Source: Actinomycetota bacterium
GTDB lineage: Bacteria > Actinomycetota > Geothermincolia > Geothermincolales > RBG-13-55-18
Assembly (NCBI GenBank): GCA_016931915.1
Contig: JAFGDU010000178.1
Span: 1 to 42,868, forward strand
Reading direction: 5' to 3'
DNA length: 42,868 nt
Of this stretch, positions 33,579 to 42,157 are shown one piece after another (position 1 is the first letter of the stretch; each line of letters starts with the position of its first letter). Both the position numbers and the translations under genes were made by a program. The notes beneath the pieces were generated by a model that was not told the origin of the DNA, did no database searches, and worked only from the letters and a program-made list of their open reading frames with translations.

Positions 33579-35273
33579 TCATTCTACTCTGCGCCGCACC
33601 AGAATCGACCCCAGGGTAAGCAGTCCCACCGCGAACGCGATGAGCACTCCCAGCTGCCAGGCGACATCCACCAGCGTCTCACCCCTTAGCATCACCCCAG
33701 ATAGGGCTTCTATGGCATAGGTCAGTGGAATGGCCCTGGCGATCCACTGCATGAAAGCGGGCATCTGCGAGAGGGGAAATACCGCCCCGGTCATGAATAT
33801 CAGCGGGAAACTGACCAGTACGCTGAGGATCACCGCTCCTGCCACCTGGCGCGCAAACGCCGCTATAACCAGGCCGATCCCGATGCACGAGAGAGAGGCT
33901 ACGGCTATGACCAGCAGAGCCAGCGCAGAGTTCGATGCGAACACCCCGAAAATGGCTACCGCGATGAGCAGCATCACGGCCGACTGCACGAAGACCACCG
34001 CTGTCGCCAGGAAGAGCTTGGAACCTACCAGCGCGAAGGGGCCCATCTCGGTCAGCCCGAGCCTGATGCGCATCCCCTCCTCGTCCTCGACAACCATGAG
34101 GATTGCTCCGCTCAATACCCCCGTCCACAGCATGGACAGGGCGATGAGGGCGGGTACGACAGCATCCTTGGCCGAAAGAGGTCTGCCGGCCACGGACGAT
34201 ATCTCCAGCTCGATGGGAAGGGCGGTCCCCCGCAGGTACGCCGCCGCGTCCTCGATATCGTTTATCACCGTGTTCGCGAGATCGATCCCCTCTTCGACCG
34301 TCTCCAGCAGTTCGGGACGGTCCTGCAGGGCAAGCTCCAGAGACTCCAGGTTTTCCTTTATCTGCTGCAGGCCGATGACCTCCGTGCCGAAGAAATCCCC
34401 ACCCGTTACCAGGACGTAGAGGCCGGCCACCACGGCCTCCGTCTTGTTCTCGACCACACCTTCCTGCACGCGCGAAAGGAACCCACGGATGCTCGTCTCA
34501 GCGAACTCGGCCTTCACCAGGTTGGACTGGTCTACGATAACCGGCACCCTGGCGATCTCGTCCAGCGTCTTCAGCTGATGCACGAAACCGCGTGGGAGTA
34601 CGATCACGGCGTCTATCCGCCCTCGCTTCAGATCGTCGCGTGCCTCGGCCTCGGAGGCATACTCCTCTATCTCCGTGACATCCTGTCCGAACCTTGTGAT
34701 CATCGCTTCGGCGGCGTAATTCTCCCCCTCGAGCCATATTGTCTCGCCAATGTACGGATAATCTTCCTCGCTGGCGGCAAAGAGAACGTTGTTCTCCCCC
34801 GCTGCCATACTCGCCAGCGCCTCTTCCGCCGTGGAATATTCGCGCCAAACATCCGCTTCATCCCGCAGGTCCGTAACGGTGGCCGCGATCTCGTCTCGCG
34901 AGAGGTCGCCGCCCAACCAGATCGTGGGCTCCTCCGGGTCGCTTGCGGCCATGATAGCGCTCGCTTCACCCGCGGCAAGGGCGGCCTCGGCCTCTTCGCC
35001 GCTCCCGTATTCCTCGACCTGCACCGCGCGGCGGCGGAAGCGCCTCTCCAACCCCGCCGCATGCGGGACTTCCGCTCCCACCCATGCCTGCTCTCCGGCA
35101 TCGGCGCGGTCGAGGTTGATCAAACCTATGGGTACGGGGCGTCCCACATCGTAGAATGCGGCGCCGATAACGCCCATGATAAGGAAGGGGTAGATCACCA
35201 GCACCACCAGCAGCAGCCGGTTGCGGAAGATAAGCTTCCAGTCCTTTCCAATAAGCGCCTTCCACCCCCTCAT
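33579..35273 (-). CDS. ABC-2 type transporter permease with an expanded extracytoplasmic domain
   Basis: A 564-residue ABC-2 permease: one N-terminal helix (about 20-40), a long outer domain (about 45-360), then five to six C-terminal helices (from ~370) ending in the basic VRRRVE. The outer domain carries three related modules, each ending in a motif like EEYxSxxEAxxxLxxGxxxAxI at about 84-111, 142-168 and 199-227; TIWL recurs at 117 and 178. The last copy ends IVLPRGF, like the single module in ordinary ABC-2 exporters. Substrate is unknown; drug, lipid or antimicrobial peptide export is possible. The start overlaps the ATPase stop (ATGA). Confidence 0.88.
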   Translation of the reverse strand: MRGWKALIGKDWKLIFRNRLLLVVLVIYPFLIMGVIGAAFYDVGRPVPIGLINLDRADAGEQAWVGAEVPHAAGLERRFRRRAVQVEEYGSGEEAEAALAAGEASAIMAASDPEEPTIWLGGDLSRDEIAATVTDLRDEADVWREYSTAEEALASMAAGENNVLFAASEEDYPYIGETIWLEGENYAAEAMITRFGQDVTEIEEYASEAEARDDLKRGRIDAVIVLPRGFVHQLKTLDEIARVPVIVDQSNLVKAEFAETSIRGFLSRVQEGVVENKTEAVVAGLYVLVTGGDFFGTEVIGLQQIKENLESLELALQDRPELLETVEEGIDLANTVINDIEDAAAYLRGTALPIELEISSVAGRPLSAKDAVVPALIALSMLWTGVLSGAILMVVEDEEGMRIRLGLTEMGPFALVGSKLFLATAVVFVQSAVMLLIAVAIFGVFASNSALALLVIAVASLSCIGIGLVIAAFARQVAGAVILSVLVSFPLIFMTGAVFPLSQMPAFMQWIARAIPLTYAIEALSGVMLRGETLVDVAWQLGVLIAFAVGLLTLGSILVRRRVE

Positions 35274-36181
35274 TCCTCCGCCTCCCGCATGAAGCGCAGA
35301 AATGCATCCTCCAGGGTTACCTCTCTGTAATGAAAGTTGCGTATGGAGCCCGCAAGCGCGGAGACTATGTCAGGGATTCTGTCCGGGAGCTCTACTCCGG
35401 CAACGACGATCTTATCGCCCTCAGACTTCCAGGACAGATCGAGGCGCCGGCACAATGCGTCCAGGTCCGCAGTACGGTCATGGAGGAGCTGTAACTCGAT
35501 ACGGTCCGTGCCCAGCAGCCCCTTGATCTCGGTCGGCGTACCCTCCTCCTTCAGGCTTCCATCCACCAGGATCGCCAGCCTGCTGCAAATATGATCTGCC
35601 TCCTCCATGTTGTGGGTGGTGATGAAGATAGACCTTCCCTCTCCCGCCAGGTGCAGGATGAGCTCCCACAGGGCGCTGCGCGCCTCGGGATCGAGGCCCG
35701 ACGTAGGTTCGTCCATGTAGATGAGCTCCGGTTCGTGCACCAGCCCCATTACCAGGCTCAAGCGCTGCTTCATACCGCGGGAATAGAAGCGAGCCTGCCG
35801 TGCCGCATGCTCTTCGAGACCGGCCAGGTCCAGGAGGTCATCGACTTTGCTGGAGATTTTCTTTTCCTCCTTGCCATAAAGCCGTGCCAGGAGAACCAGG
35901 TTTTCACGTGCGGTCAGGCGGCCGTACAGGGCCGGCTCCTGTGGAACCAGTCCCACGCGCAAGCGGTAACGAGATTCTATCGGGTTCACCGGCTCGCCAT
36001 CCAGGAGGATCTCTCCGCCGCTGGGCGTTATCTGCCCTGTGAGGATGCGGATCAGCGTGGTCTTGCCTGCTCCATTCGGTCCGATAACGCCGAAGGTCTC
36101 ACCCTTCATTACGGAAAGGGTGACTTTGTCCAGCGCCCTGACCCCATCGAACTCCTTGCTGATATCCCTTATGGAGATCAC
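35270..36181 (-). CDS. ABC transporter ATP-binding protein (DrrA/NatA-like)
   Basis: ATPase partner of the ABC-2 permease, 303 residues. Walker A is GPNGAGKTT (34-42), the signature is SRGMKQR and Walker B runs through LIYMDEPTSGLDP, followed by ITTHNMEEAD. The last ~75 residues form the regulatory tail usual in drug- and sodium-exporter ATPases. The start is a GTG at 36181 with GGAGG seven bases upstream. The gene diverges from the M23 peptidase gene across an AT-rich region with repeated GTTA/TAAC elements. A weak promoter (TTGACG, 14-base spacer, TACAAT) lies at 36240-36215. Confidence 0.93.
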   Translation of the reverse strand: MISIRDISKEFDGVRALDKVTLSVMKGETFGVIGPNGAGKTTLIRILTGQITPSGGEILLDGEPVNPIESRYRLRVGLVPQEPALYGRLTARENLVLLARLYGKEEKKISSKVDDLLDLAGLEEHAARQARFYSRGMKQRLSLVMGLVHEPELIYMDEPTSGLDPEARSALWELILHLAGEGRSIFITTHNMEEADHICSRLAILVDGSLKEEGTPTEIKGLLGTDRIELQLLHDRTADLDALCRRLDLSWKSEGDKIVVAGVELPDRIPDIVSALAGSIRNFHYREVTLEDAFLRFMREAEE

Positions 36182-36250
36182 GCCTCAACCTCCGTATGTA
36201 CCTGTTTGAGGTTGATTGTAGCAGAACGGAGGTCCGTCAACCCCCTTTTC

Positions 36251-36316
36251 GTTATTTTTAACAAAAGTTGCTAAAAACATCAAAAATATGATTTAATAAC
36301 AATAGTTATATTTAAC
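36251..36316. promoter_or_regulatory. AT-rich region with repeated GTTA-N4-TAAC palindromes
   Basis: GTTATTTTTAAC at 36251-36262 and GTTATATTTAAC at 36305-36316 share the same frame, 54 bases apart. A looser copy, GTTGCTAAAAAC, lies at 36267-36278, and ATAAC-AATA-GTTAT forms an inverted repeat at 36295-36308. The block sits between divergent genes and is far richer in A and T than its surroundings. Confidence 0.45.
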
Positions 36317-36333
36317 AACAGAAACGACTGATA

Positions 36334-36361
36334 TTGCAGCCCGATCAGGATGATATATTAT
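36334..36361 (+). promoter_or_regulatory. Promoter for the M23 peptidase gene
   Basis: TTGCAG at 36334-36339, a 16-base spacer and TATTAT at 36356-36361, about 75 bases before the ATG. It lies just beside the GTTA/TAAC repeats. Confidence 0.5.
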
Positions 36362-36435
36362 AGAGAAAACCATATAGAATGAACAAAAGAGGCCGATATA
36401 AACTCTAAAAGATAAATCGTCGGCCCGGAGGTCAT

Positions 36436-37470
36436 ATGGTCATAAAGCGTAGCGTAAGGCTGATCGTTATCGCATGGGTAGCCCCGCTTCTCCTGCTGCT
36501 CGCCTTCCCTTTTCCGGCGGCCGCGGCCACCCTGGAGGAGAAACAGGCTGAAGCCAACAGGGTCAGGCAGCAGATCGAGGCGATGAAGGCGGAGTCGCAA
36601 CAACTTGCCCAGGAGTACAACGTTGCCTTGACCGAATACGAGTCCATCCGCTCCGAGGTAGAGGAGAACCGAGAGGAGCTTGAAAAAGCCCAGAGCGACT
36701 ATAAGCGGGCCCGGACGATCCTCCACGACCGCCTGCGCTCCATCTACAAGTCCGGCGAAGTCAGCTCGGTCGAGGTTCTTCTCGAATCCACAAGCCTGGA
36801 TGATTTCCTCACCCGTTACGATTTCTTCTCGTATATCGGCAACCGCGATTTCCAGTTGTTCGACGAGGTAAAGCGCCTGCGCGAGGAGATCAGCGAGAGG
36901 CAGAGGTCCCTCGAGGAACAGGAGGCGCGCCAGAGGCAGCTCCTTGGCTCGGTCAACGCCAAGCGCCAGGCCATGGAGGCTTCCCTGGAACAGCAGCAGG
37001 CCTATCTCGATTCCCTGAATAAGGAGATACTGGAACTCCTCGCTCTAACGGGCGGAGGTGGGACGGCGGTTATGACGCCCATAGGCTCGTTCATCTTCCC
37101 GGTAAGGGGACCCCATACCTTCAGCAACGACTGGCACGCACCGCGTACGGGGCACCTGCACCAGGGCAACGATATCTTCGCCGCCGAGGGCGTACCATGC
37201 GTGGCATGTGTCAACGGCACCGTTCACCACGGTGAGGGCAAGAACGCCGGCCTCTACGTACGCCTGGTGGGAGACGACGGAAACGTGTTCTACTACATGC
37301 ATCTCCAGCGCTTTGCGGCCACCGGCCACGTCAGCGCGGGAACGGTCATCGGTTACGTCGGAGACACGGGGAACGCCGAGGGCGGGCCTCCCCATCTCCA
37401 CTTCGAGGTCCATCCGGGAGGCGGTGCGGCGGTCAACCCCTACCCTTACCTCGTGGCATCGGACAAATGA
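36436..37470 (+). CDS. Secreted coiled-coil M23 peptidase (LytM/EnvC-like)
   Basis: Cell-wall peptidase of 344 residues. A signal peptide (residues 1-~30, ending FPAAAA) is followed by a long coiled coil (about 31-215), as in PcsB, EnvC and similar division hydrolases, and by a C-terminal M23 domain. Zinc ligands appear intact: His and Asp in HQGND, and the HLHFEVH motif near the end. The coiled coil probably regulates activity through a membrane partner such as FtsEX, which is not in the window. The ATG at 36436 has GGAGG four bases upstream. Confidence 0.9.
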   Translation: MVIKRSVRLIVIAWVAPLLLLLAFPFPAAAATLEEKQAEANRVRQQIEAMKAESQQLAQEYNVALTEYESIRSEVEENREELEKAQSDYKRARTILHDRLRSIYKSGEVSSVEVLLESTSLDDFLTRYDFFSYIGNRDFQLFDEVKRLREEISERQRSLEEQEARQRQLLGSVNAKRQAMEASLEQQQAYLDSLNKEILELLALTGGGGTAVMTPIGSFIFPVRGPHTFSNDWHAPRTGHLHQGNDIFAAEGVPCVACVNGTVHHGEGKNAGLYVRLVGDDGNVFYYMHLQRFAATGHVSAGTVIGYVGDTGNAEGGPPHLHFEVHPGGGAAVNPYPYLVASDK

Positions 37471-37758
37471 TGGAACATCCACGGCCACGCCACCTGGATC
37501 TTCTCGCGAGCGGGAAGTGCGTCCGATCGCCCGTCGTCTAGTCTGTATGAATCGGTATCCCGGCCATATACCGCCTCGTGGTTCATGCCAGGCAAGAGAT
37601 TCGAGGTACGAGAAATCGCCACGGAATCCGCTCGAGCCATCGGGCCGGGTTGTAACGGAAACCGTTGATTCAGGATCGGGTTTCTCCAATACTGGCATTT
37701 CGCCTGTGCTTCGGAGAAAATATAATCCAGCTAGTAGCAAGCGTGAGGGGACAGTAGA
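37471..37758 (+). promoter_or_regulatory. Intergenic region with promoter for the Clp-like gene
   Basis: No gene is apparent in these 288 bases. A perfect TATAAT lies at 37721-37726, about 33 bases before the TTG start, with only TTCGCC as -35 at 16 bases. A second candidate is TTGATT at about 37666 with AATACT 17 bases later. AACGG-AAA-CCGTT makes a small hairpin near 37654. Confidence 0.45.
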
Positions 37759-40269
37759 TTGATTTGCCAGAGCTGCAAGCGCAGGCCCGCTACCATGGCG
37801 GCTGACATTCTGGTAGACGGCAAGGTCACCACCCTGAAGCTCTGCGGATTGTGCGCGCACCGCGTACAGATGCGTAGTTCCTGGGACGAGAAGGGCTGGA
37901 GGCCGCCTGAGCGCAAGACCCATTTCACCCAGGATCTATCCGCCCCCTTCCCCGCGGACACACAGACGGTGGTCTTCACGGCCATCACCAAGCGGGGACA
38001 GAAGGTCATGGAGTGGGCGGAGAGAGAGTCAAGGCAATTCGGCCTGGAGGGCATCGCATCCAGCGCCATCCTCATAAGCCTGCTGACCGAGGAGAAAAGC
38101 GCCAGCTATCAGATCTTGAGCGAGATGGGCATTGACCTCGATAAGGCATTCCGCGCCCTGCACGAGGCCATGAAGAGCCAGTCCGCGGGGAGCCGCCGCG
38201 GGGAACCGCTCAGCGCTCGCGTTCTTCTCTCCCAGGCCCAGCGCAAGGCCTCCGAATTCGACGACAAGGTGGTCGAACCCGAGCACATCATGCTTGCCCT
38301 CCTGGACGGAGAGAAGTCGCTTGCCACGGAGATACTGCTCAAGCTGGGCGTGAACATCAAGGAGCTGAAGGCGCGCCTTCTCTATTATCTGGAATGCCAG
38401 CGCATGGAGAGGGACATGCGCGGTTCGGCTCCCATCTTCAGGCAGATGACTCCCTTAGAACAGGTTTTGACCGATAAGCCTCTTGACGGCTCCATACTGC
38501 ATTTCTTCGCACGCGACCTGGTCCAGGAGGCCAGGGAGAGGGATTTCGATCCCTCCGTAGGCCGGGCCGAACTTGTCGAGAGGATGATCCGCGTGATGTG
38601 CCGGCAGCGGCGCAATAATCCCCTTCTGATAGGGGATAGCGGGGTCGGGAAAACCTACCTGGTAGAGGCGCTGGCACAGAGGGTGGCGCACGGAGAGGTG
38701 CCCGCCCTTCTGCAGGGTATCTCCATCGCCGAACTGGACACCGTGGCACTGATGGAGGGAGCGTCCGTCCAGGGAGAACTGGAGAAGCGCGTAAAGCTTC
38801 TTGCCCGGGAGATGTCGTCATATCCGGACGGCTTTATACTCTTCATTCCCTATATACAGCATATGCTGGGCGAGGAGGGCAGGATATCTGGCGTCAGCCT
38901 TAATACCATACTCCAGCCGATACTGGAAAAACCCAGACTATGGTGTATCGCTACCGCCAATTACAAGAACTACGAGAACCTCATCGCACCCGATGAAAAC
39001 CTGAGCGAAGCCTTCCAGAAGATAGTCGTGGACGAGCTCTCCCCCGAGAGCACGCGGGAACTCCTGGCCAACCTCAGGTCGCATTACGAATCCTTCCACA
39101 ACGTGCGTATAGAGGACGAGGCGCTGGATGCCGCCGTCCACCTCTCGGACCGCTACCTCACCGGCCTGCGACTTCCCGACAAGGCCATAGACCTCATCGA
39201 CGAGGCCGCCGCGCACGTAGCGGTGGAAAGCGAGACCGGACAGGGCGGTGAGGTCACAGCGGAAAGAGTGGCCGAGGTCGTGACCATGTCCACCGGCATC
39301 CCGGCCAAGAGCCTTCTCGAGGAGGAATCGGCACGCCTCCTAGGCATGGAGCAGGAGCTCTCCCGCAGGGTCATCGGCCAGGAGAGGGCGATCAAGGTGG
39401 TGTCCGAGACCGTGCGGCGTTCACGCGCGGGGCTTTCAGATCAGAAGCGTCCCATCGGCACCTTCCTGTTTCTGGGCTCCACCGGTGTAGGTAAGACGGA
39501 AGTCGCCAAGTCCCTGGCCGAATTCCTCTTCGGCGACGAGAGGTCCATGGTGAGGCTGGATATGTCGGAGTTCTCGGAAAAACACTCCGTGGCCAAGCTC
39601 ATCGGTTCACCTCCGGGCTATGTCGGCTACGAAGAGGGGGGGCAGCTCACCTCCGCGGTCAGCGAGAAACCCTACTCGGTGATCCTCCTGGACGAGATCG
39701 AGAAAGCCCATCCCGCCATATTCAACCTCCTGCTGCAATTAATGGACGAGGGCAGGCTCACCGACAGCAGGGGGCAGACGGTCAACTTCCGCAATACCAT
39801 CGTCATCATGACCTCCAACATCGCCGGAGAGATGATAAACTCCCTTCACCTCGCCGATACCTCGCCTGGAGGCGGGCTGGACATGGATGCCCTGGACATG
39901 ATCATGGAGAAGGTCAAGGAACACTTCTCCATGGAGTTCATCAACCGCATAAACGAGATAGTGGTCTTCAACCCCCTGAGTACGGACGTAATCGAAAGGA
40001 TAGTCGAGATCAAAGTCGCCTCCGTTACCAAGCAGATGAAGGCAAAAGGCCTGGGGCTGCTCCTGGAGGAGCCGGCGCGCTCTCTTCTCGCCCGTAAGGG
40101 TTTCAGCCGCGAGTTCGGGGCTCGCTACCTGGAGAGGACCATCCAGAAGGAACTCTCCAACCCCCTCTCCGACCTCATCCTCAAGGGTGAGGCAAAACGG
40201 GGAGACGAGGTGAGGGTGGATGCCGAAGGCGACGCTCTGACCTTCGGGGTGAACGCGGCCGCTTCCTGA
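37759..40269 (+). CDS. Clp/Hsp100 AAA+ ATPase with zinc finger and degenerate first ATPase domain
   Basis: An 836-residue ClpC relative. Order: zinc finger (Cys3, 6, 29 and 32, as in ClpE or McsA), a Clp N-domain with two repeats (about 70-215), AAA1 (about 235-500) and AAA2 (about 530-836). AAA1 keeps Walker A GDSGVGKT (292-299), but the Walker B region reads FILFIPYIQ where ClpC has ILFIDE (Pro364, Tyr365), and the usual ERRF arginine-finger segment is SEAF (416-419). The M-domain is missing between DLIDEA and RVIGQE. AAA2 is intact (GSTGVGKT, VILLDE), but I find no (I/V)G(F/L) ClpP-docking tripeptide after TSNIAG. Start: TTG 37759, eight bases after AGGGG. The following genes are co-oriented. 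Confidence 0.85.
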   Translation: MICQSCKRRPATMAADILVDGKVTTLKLCGLCAHRVQMRSSWDEKGWRPPERKTHFTQDLSAPFPADTQTVVFTAITKRGQKVMEWAERESRQFGLEGIASSAILISLLTEEKSASYQILSEMGIDLDKAFRALHEAMKSQSAGSRRGEPLSARVLLSQAQRKASEFDDKVVEPEHIMLALLDGEKSLATEILLKLGVNIKELKARLLYYLECQRMERDMRGSAPIFRQMTPLEQVLTDKPLDGSILHFFARDLVQEARERDFDPSVGRAELVERMIRVMCRQRRNNPLLIGDSGVGKTYLVEALAQRVAHGEVPALLQGISIAELDTVALMEGASVQGELEKRVKLLAREMSSYPDGFILFIPYIQHMLGEEGRISGVSLNTILQPILEKPRLWCIATANYKNYENLIAPDENLSEAFQKIVVDELSPESTRELLANLRSHYESFHNVRIEDEALDAAVHLSDRYLTGLRLPDKAIDLIDEAAAHVAVESETGQGGEVTAERVAEVVTMSTGIPAKSLLEEESARLLGMEQELSRRVIGQERAIKVVSETVRRSRAGLSDQKRPIGTFLFLGSTGVGKTEVAKSLAEFLFGDERSMVRLDMSEFSEKHSVAKLIGSPPGYVGYEEGGQLTSAVSEKPYSVILLDEIEKAHPAIFNLLLQLMDEGRLTDSRGQTVNFRNTIVIMTSNIAGEMINSLHLADTSPGGGLDMDALDMIMEKVKEHFSMEFINRINEIVVFNPLSTDVIERIVEIKVASVTKQMKAKGLGLLLEEPARSLLARKGFSREFGARYLERTIQKELSNPLSDLILKGEAKRGDEVRVDAEGDALTFGVNAAAS

Positions 40270-40345
40270 TCGAGACGCCCGGGTTGCGGCATGGAGGCTG
40301 TATACTGTTGCCATATCGCATGCACCTATGGAGGAGGTACGAGGA

Positions 40346-42091
40346 ATGAACCCCGTGGTCCTTTCCGGAAGAGATCTGTGCCGCACGCCTATCGAGCTGC
40401 TGAGCAGCGGTCTCTTCGCCGGAATCCTCCGTTCCTTCCTCACATATCAGGGCGAGAAGGGCTCCGAGCTCTACGACTACCTCGTGGACCGCTTCCTGTT
40501 GCCCGGGGGCGTCGACGGAGGACTCGAGATATCCGGCATGGTGGAGCTGCTGACCTCGCTGTCCGCACGCAGCCTGGGCGATATCGACGCCTCACGACCC
40601 ACGCATGCAAAGCTTGGTGGCAGTGCCCTGGCCCTGCACGAGTTCGTGGAGGAACTCTACAATCACTGGCGCAAGATGGAGCGCTACATCCTGATCGAAG
40701 AGGAATACAAGGCCACAAATATCATGACCAGCGATTACCATAACTGGTTCATCGATACCATCGCTTCCTTCGAGGAACTGGTGCGAGAGACCTACAGGCG
40801 CATCGCCTACAATATAAGCGGCGACCTGCCCAAGGTATACCGGCAGCTACCCAGTGGAGCCGGGGCGGGAGCGCTCGTGGAGCATATTCCCTGGGGCTGC
40901 CCGCCGGGAGATTACCGGTTGCTGGAGGGACTGCCCTTCATGCAGCTCATAATAATCGAGCCGCCCCTCATCCTCTATCCCCGGCGCAACTACCGCAGGG
41001 GCGCTATCAAGCCCCTGGACGAGAACCCCCTCGGCCTCATCCCGAGCCTGGAGGGAGACTGGTACTGCTACCCGGCCAAGGTGGGATTGCTGCTGATCTT
41101 CGTATACTTCCACGCATCGTTTCTCCACCTCGGAACCAGCCTGTGCAATCTCTTCGAACTGGCCCAGGGCGATGAGATCCAGGCAAGTAACCCCGATGGG
41201 ATCCTGCTCTTCGGAGGGGAGACGGAATCTCTACCCCTCGAGGAGACTTTCTACCACGAGGACGTGGAAAACAACCTCGTCGTCGGCTTCGTCAGCGGCA
41301 TCGAGGACCACGATTACTTCGGTTACATGAAGAAGAGCATCCTGACCCTGCATAACGTGATCATGATCAACCGCGGCATGCTTCCCCTGCATGGAGCCAT
41401 GGCCCATATACATCTCAGCTCGGGCAGGTCCGCCAATATCATCATCGTCGGAGACAGCGGAGCCGGGAAATCCGAGACCCTGGAGGCATTCAGGGCCATT
41501 GCGGGGGAGGGCAACGTGGATATGCGCGTCATCTTCGACGATATGGGCGTGCTGGGAAGCGATAACGAGGGCAGGGTGGTGGCCTACGGCACCGAGGTTG
41601 GCGCCTTCGTACGCCTCGACGACCTGCAGCCCGGCTACGCCTATTCGGAAGTGGATCGCTCCATCTTCATGAATCCCCAGATGACCAACGCCCGCGTGGT
41701 CATCCCCATCACCGAATACGATTATATTACCCGGGGCCATACCGTCGACGCGCTGCTCTATGCCAACAACTACGAGGGCGTGGACGAAGAACACCCCCTC
41801 CTGGAGTTCTTCTCCAGCGTTGATGAGGCTCTGCCGGTCTTCGAGAACGGCGCGCGCATGGCCAAGGGAACCACGGACGAGAAGGGTATCGTCCATTCCT
41901 ATTTCGCCAACCCCTTCGGGGCCGCCCAGAAGCGCCGCGAGCACGAGGCCATCGCCAGATACTTCTTCGAGCGCCTGCAGGCGTCGGGGAGTCGTATAGG
42001 CATGCTGCGGACGCGCCTGGGTATCGATGGGTACGAGATGCGCGGCCCCGAGGAGGTAGCGCGCGCCATCATGGAGCACTTCTTCTCCTGA
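40346..42091 (+). CDS. PEPCK/HPr-kinase-like P-loop protein of unknown function
   Basis: A 581-residue cytosolic protein. The N-terminal ~350 residues match nothing I recognise. The C-terminal part has the P-loop GDSGAGKSE (369-377), shared by HPr kinase and ATP-dependent PEP carboxykinase, the kinase-2 motif IFDD (about 396-399), and the PEPCK-like blocks NARVVIPITEYD and ARMAKGTTDEKG followed by ANPFGAA, which correspond to NxRVxYPI and AGTExG...FGAPF in PEPCK. Metabolic PEPCK function is doubtful because the N-terminal substrate domain is not recognisable. The start is ATG 40346 with GGAGG eight bases upstream. It lies 76 bases after the Clp-like gene and 66 bases before the Fe-S gene. Confidence 0.78.
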   Translation: MNPVVLSGRDLCRTPIELLSSGLFAGILRSFLTYQGEKGSELYDYLVDRFLLPGGVDGGLEISGMVELLTSLSARSLGDIDASRPTHAKLGGSALALHEFVEELYNHWRKMERYILIEEEYKATNIMTSDYHNWFIDTIASFEELVRETYRRIAYNISGDLPKVYRQLPSGAGAGALVEHIPWGCPPGDYRLLEGLPFMQLIIIEPPLILYPRRNYRRGAIKPLDENPLGLIPSLEGDWYCYPAKVGLLLIFVYFHASFLHLGTSLCNLFELAQGDEIQASNPDGILLFGGETESLPLEETFYHEDVENNLVVGFVSGIEDHDYFGYMKKSILTLHNVIMINRGMLPLHGAMAHIHLSSGRSANIIIVGDSGAGKSETLEAFRAIAGEGNVDMRVIFDDMGVLGSDNEGRVVAYGTEVGAFVRLDDLQPGYAYSEVDRSIFMNPQMTNARVVIPITEYDYITRGHTVDALLYANNYEGVDEEHPLLEFFSSVDEALPVFENGARMAKGTTDEKGIVHSYFANPFGAAQKRREHEAIARYFFERLQASGSRIGMLRTRLGIDGYEMRGPEEVARAIMEHFFS

Positions 42092-42157
42092 ACCCACATG
42101 TATCCATGAAAACAGGGGAAGTATGAGTGTACCAGGAGCACTATGAGGAGGTAGAGG

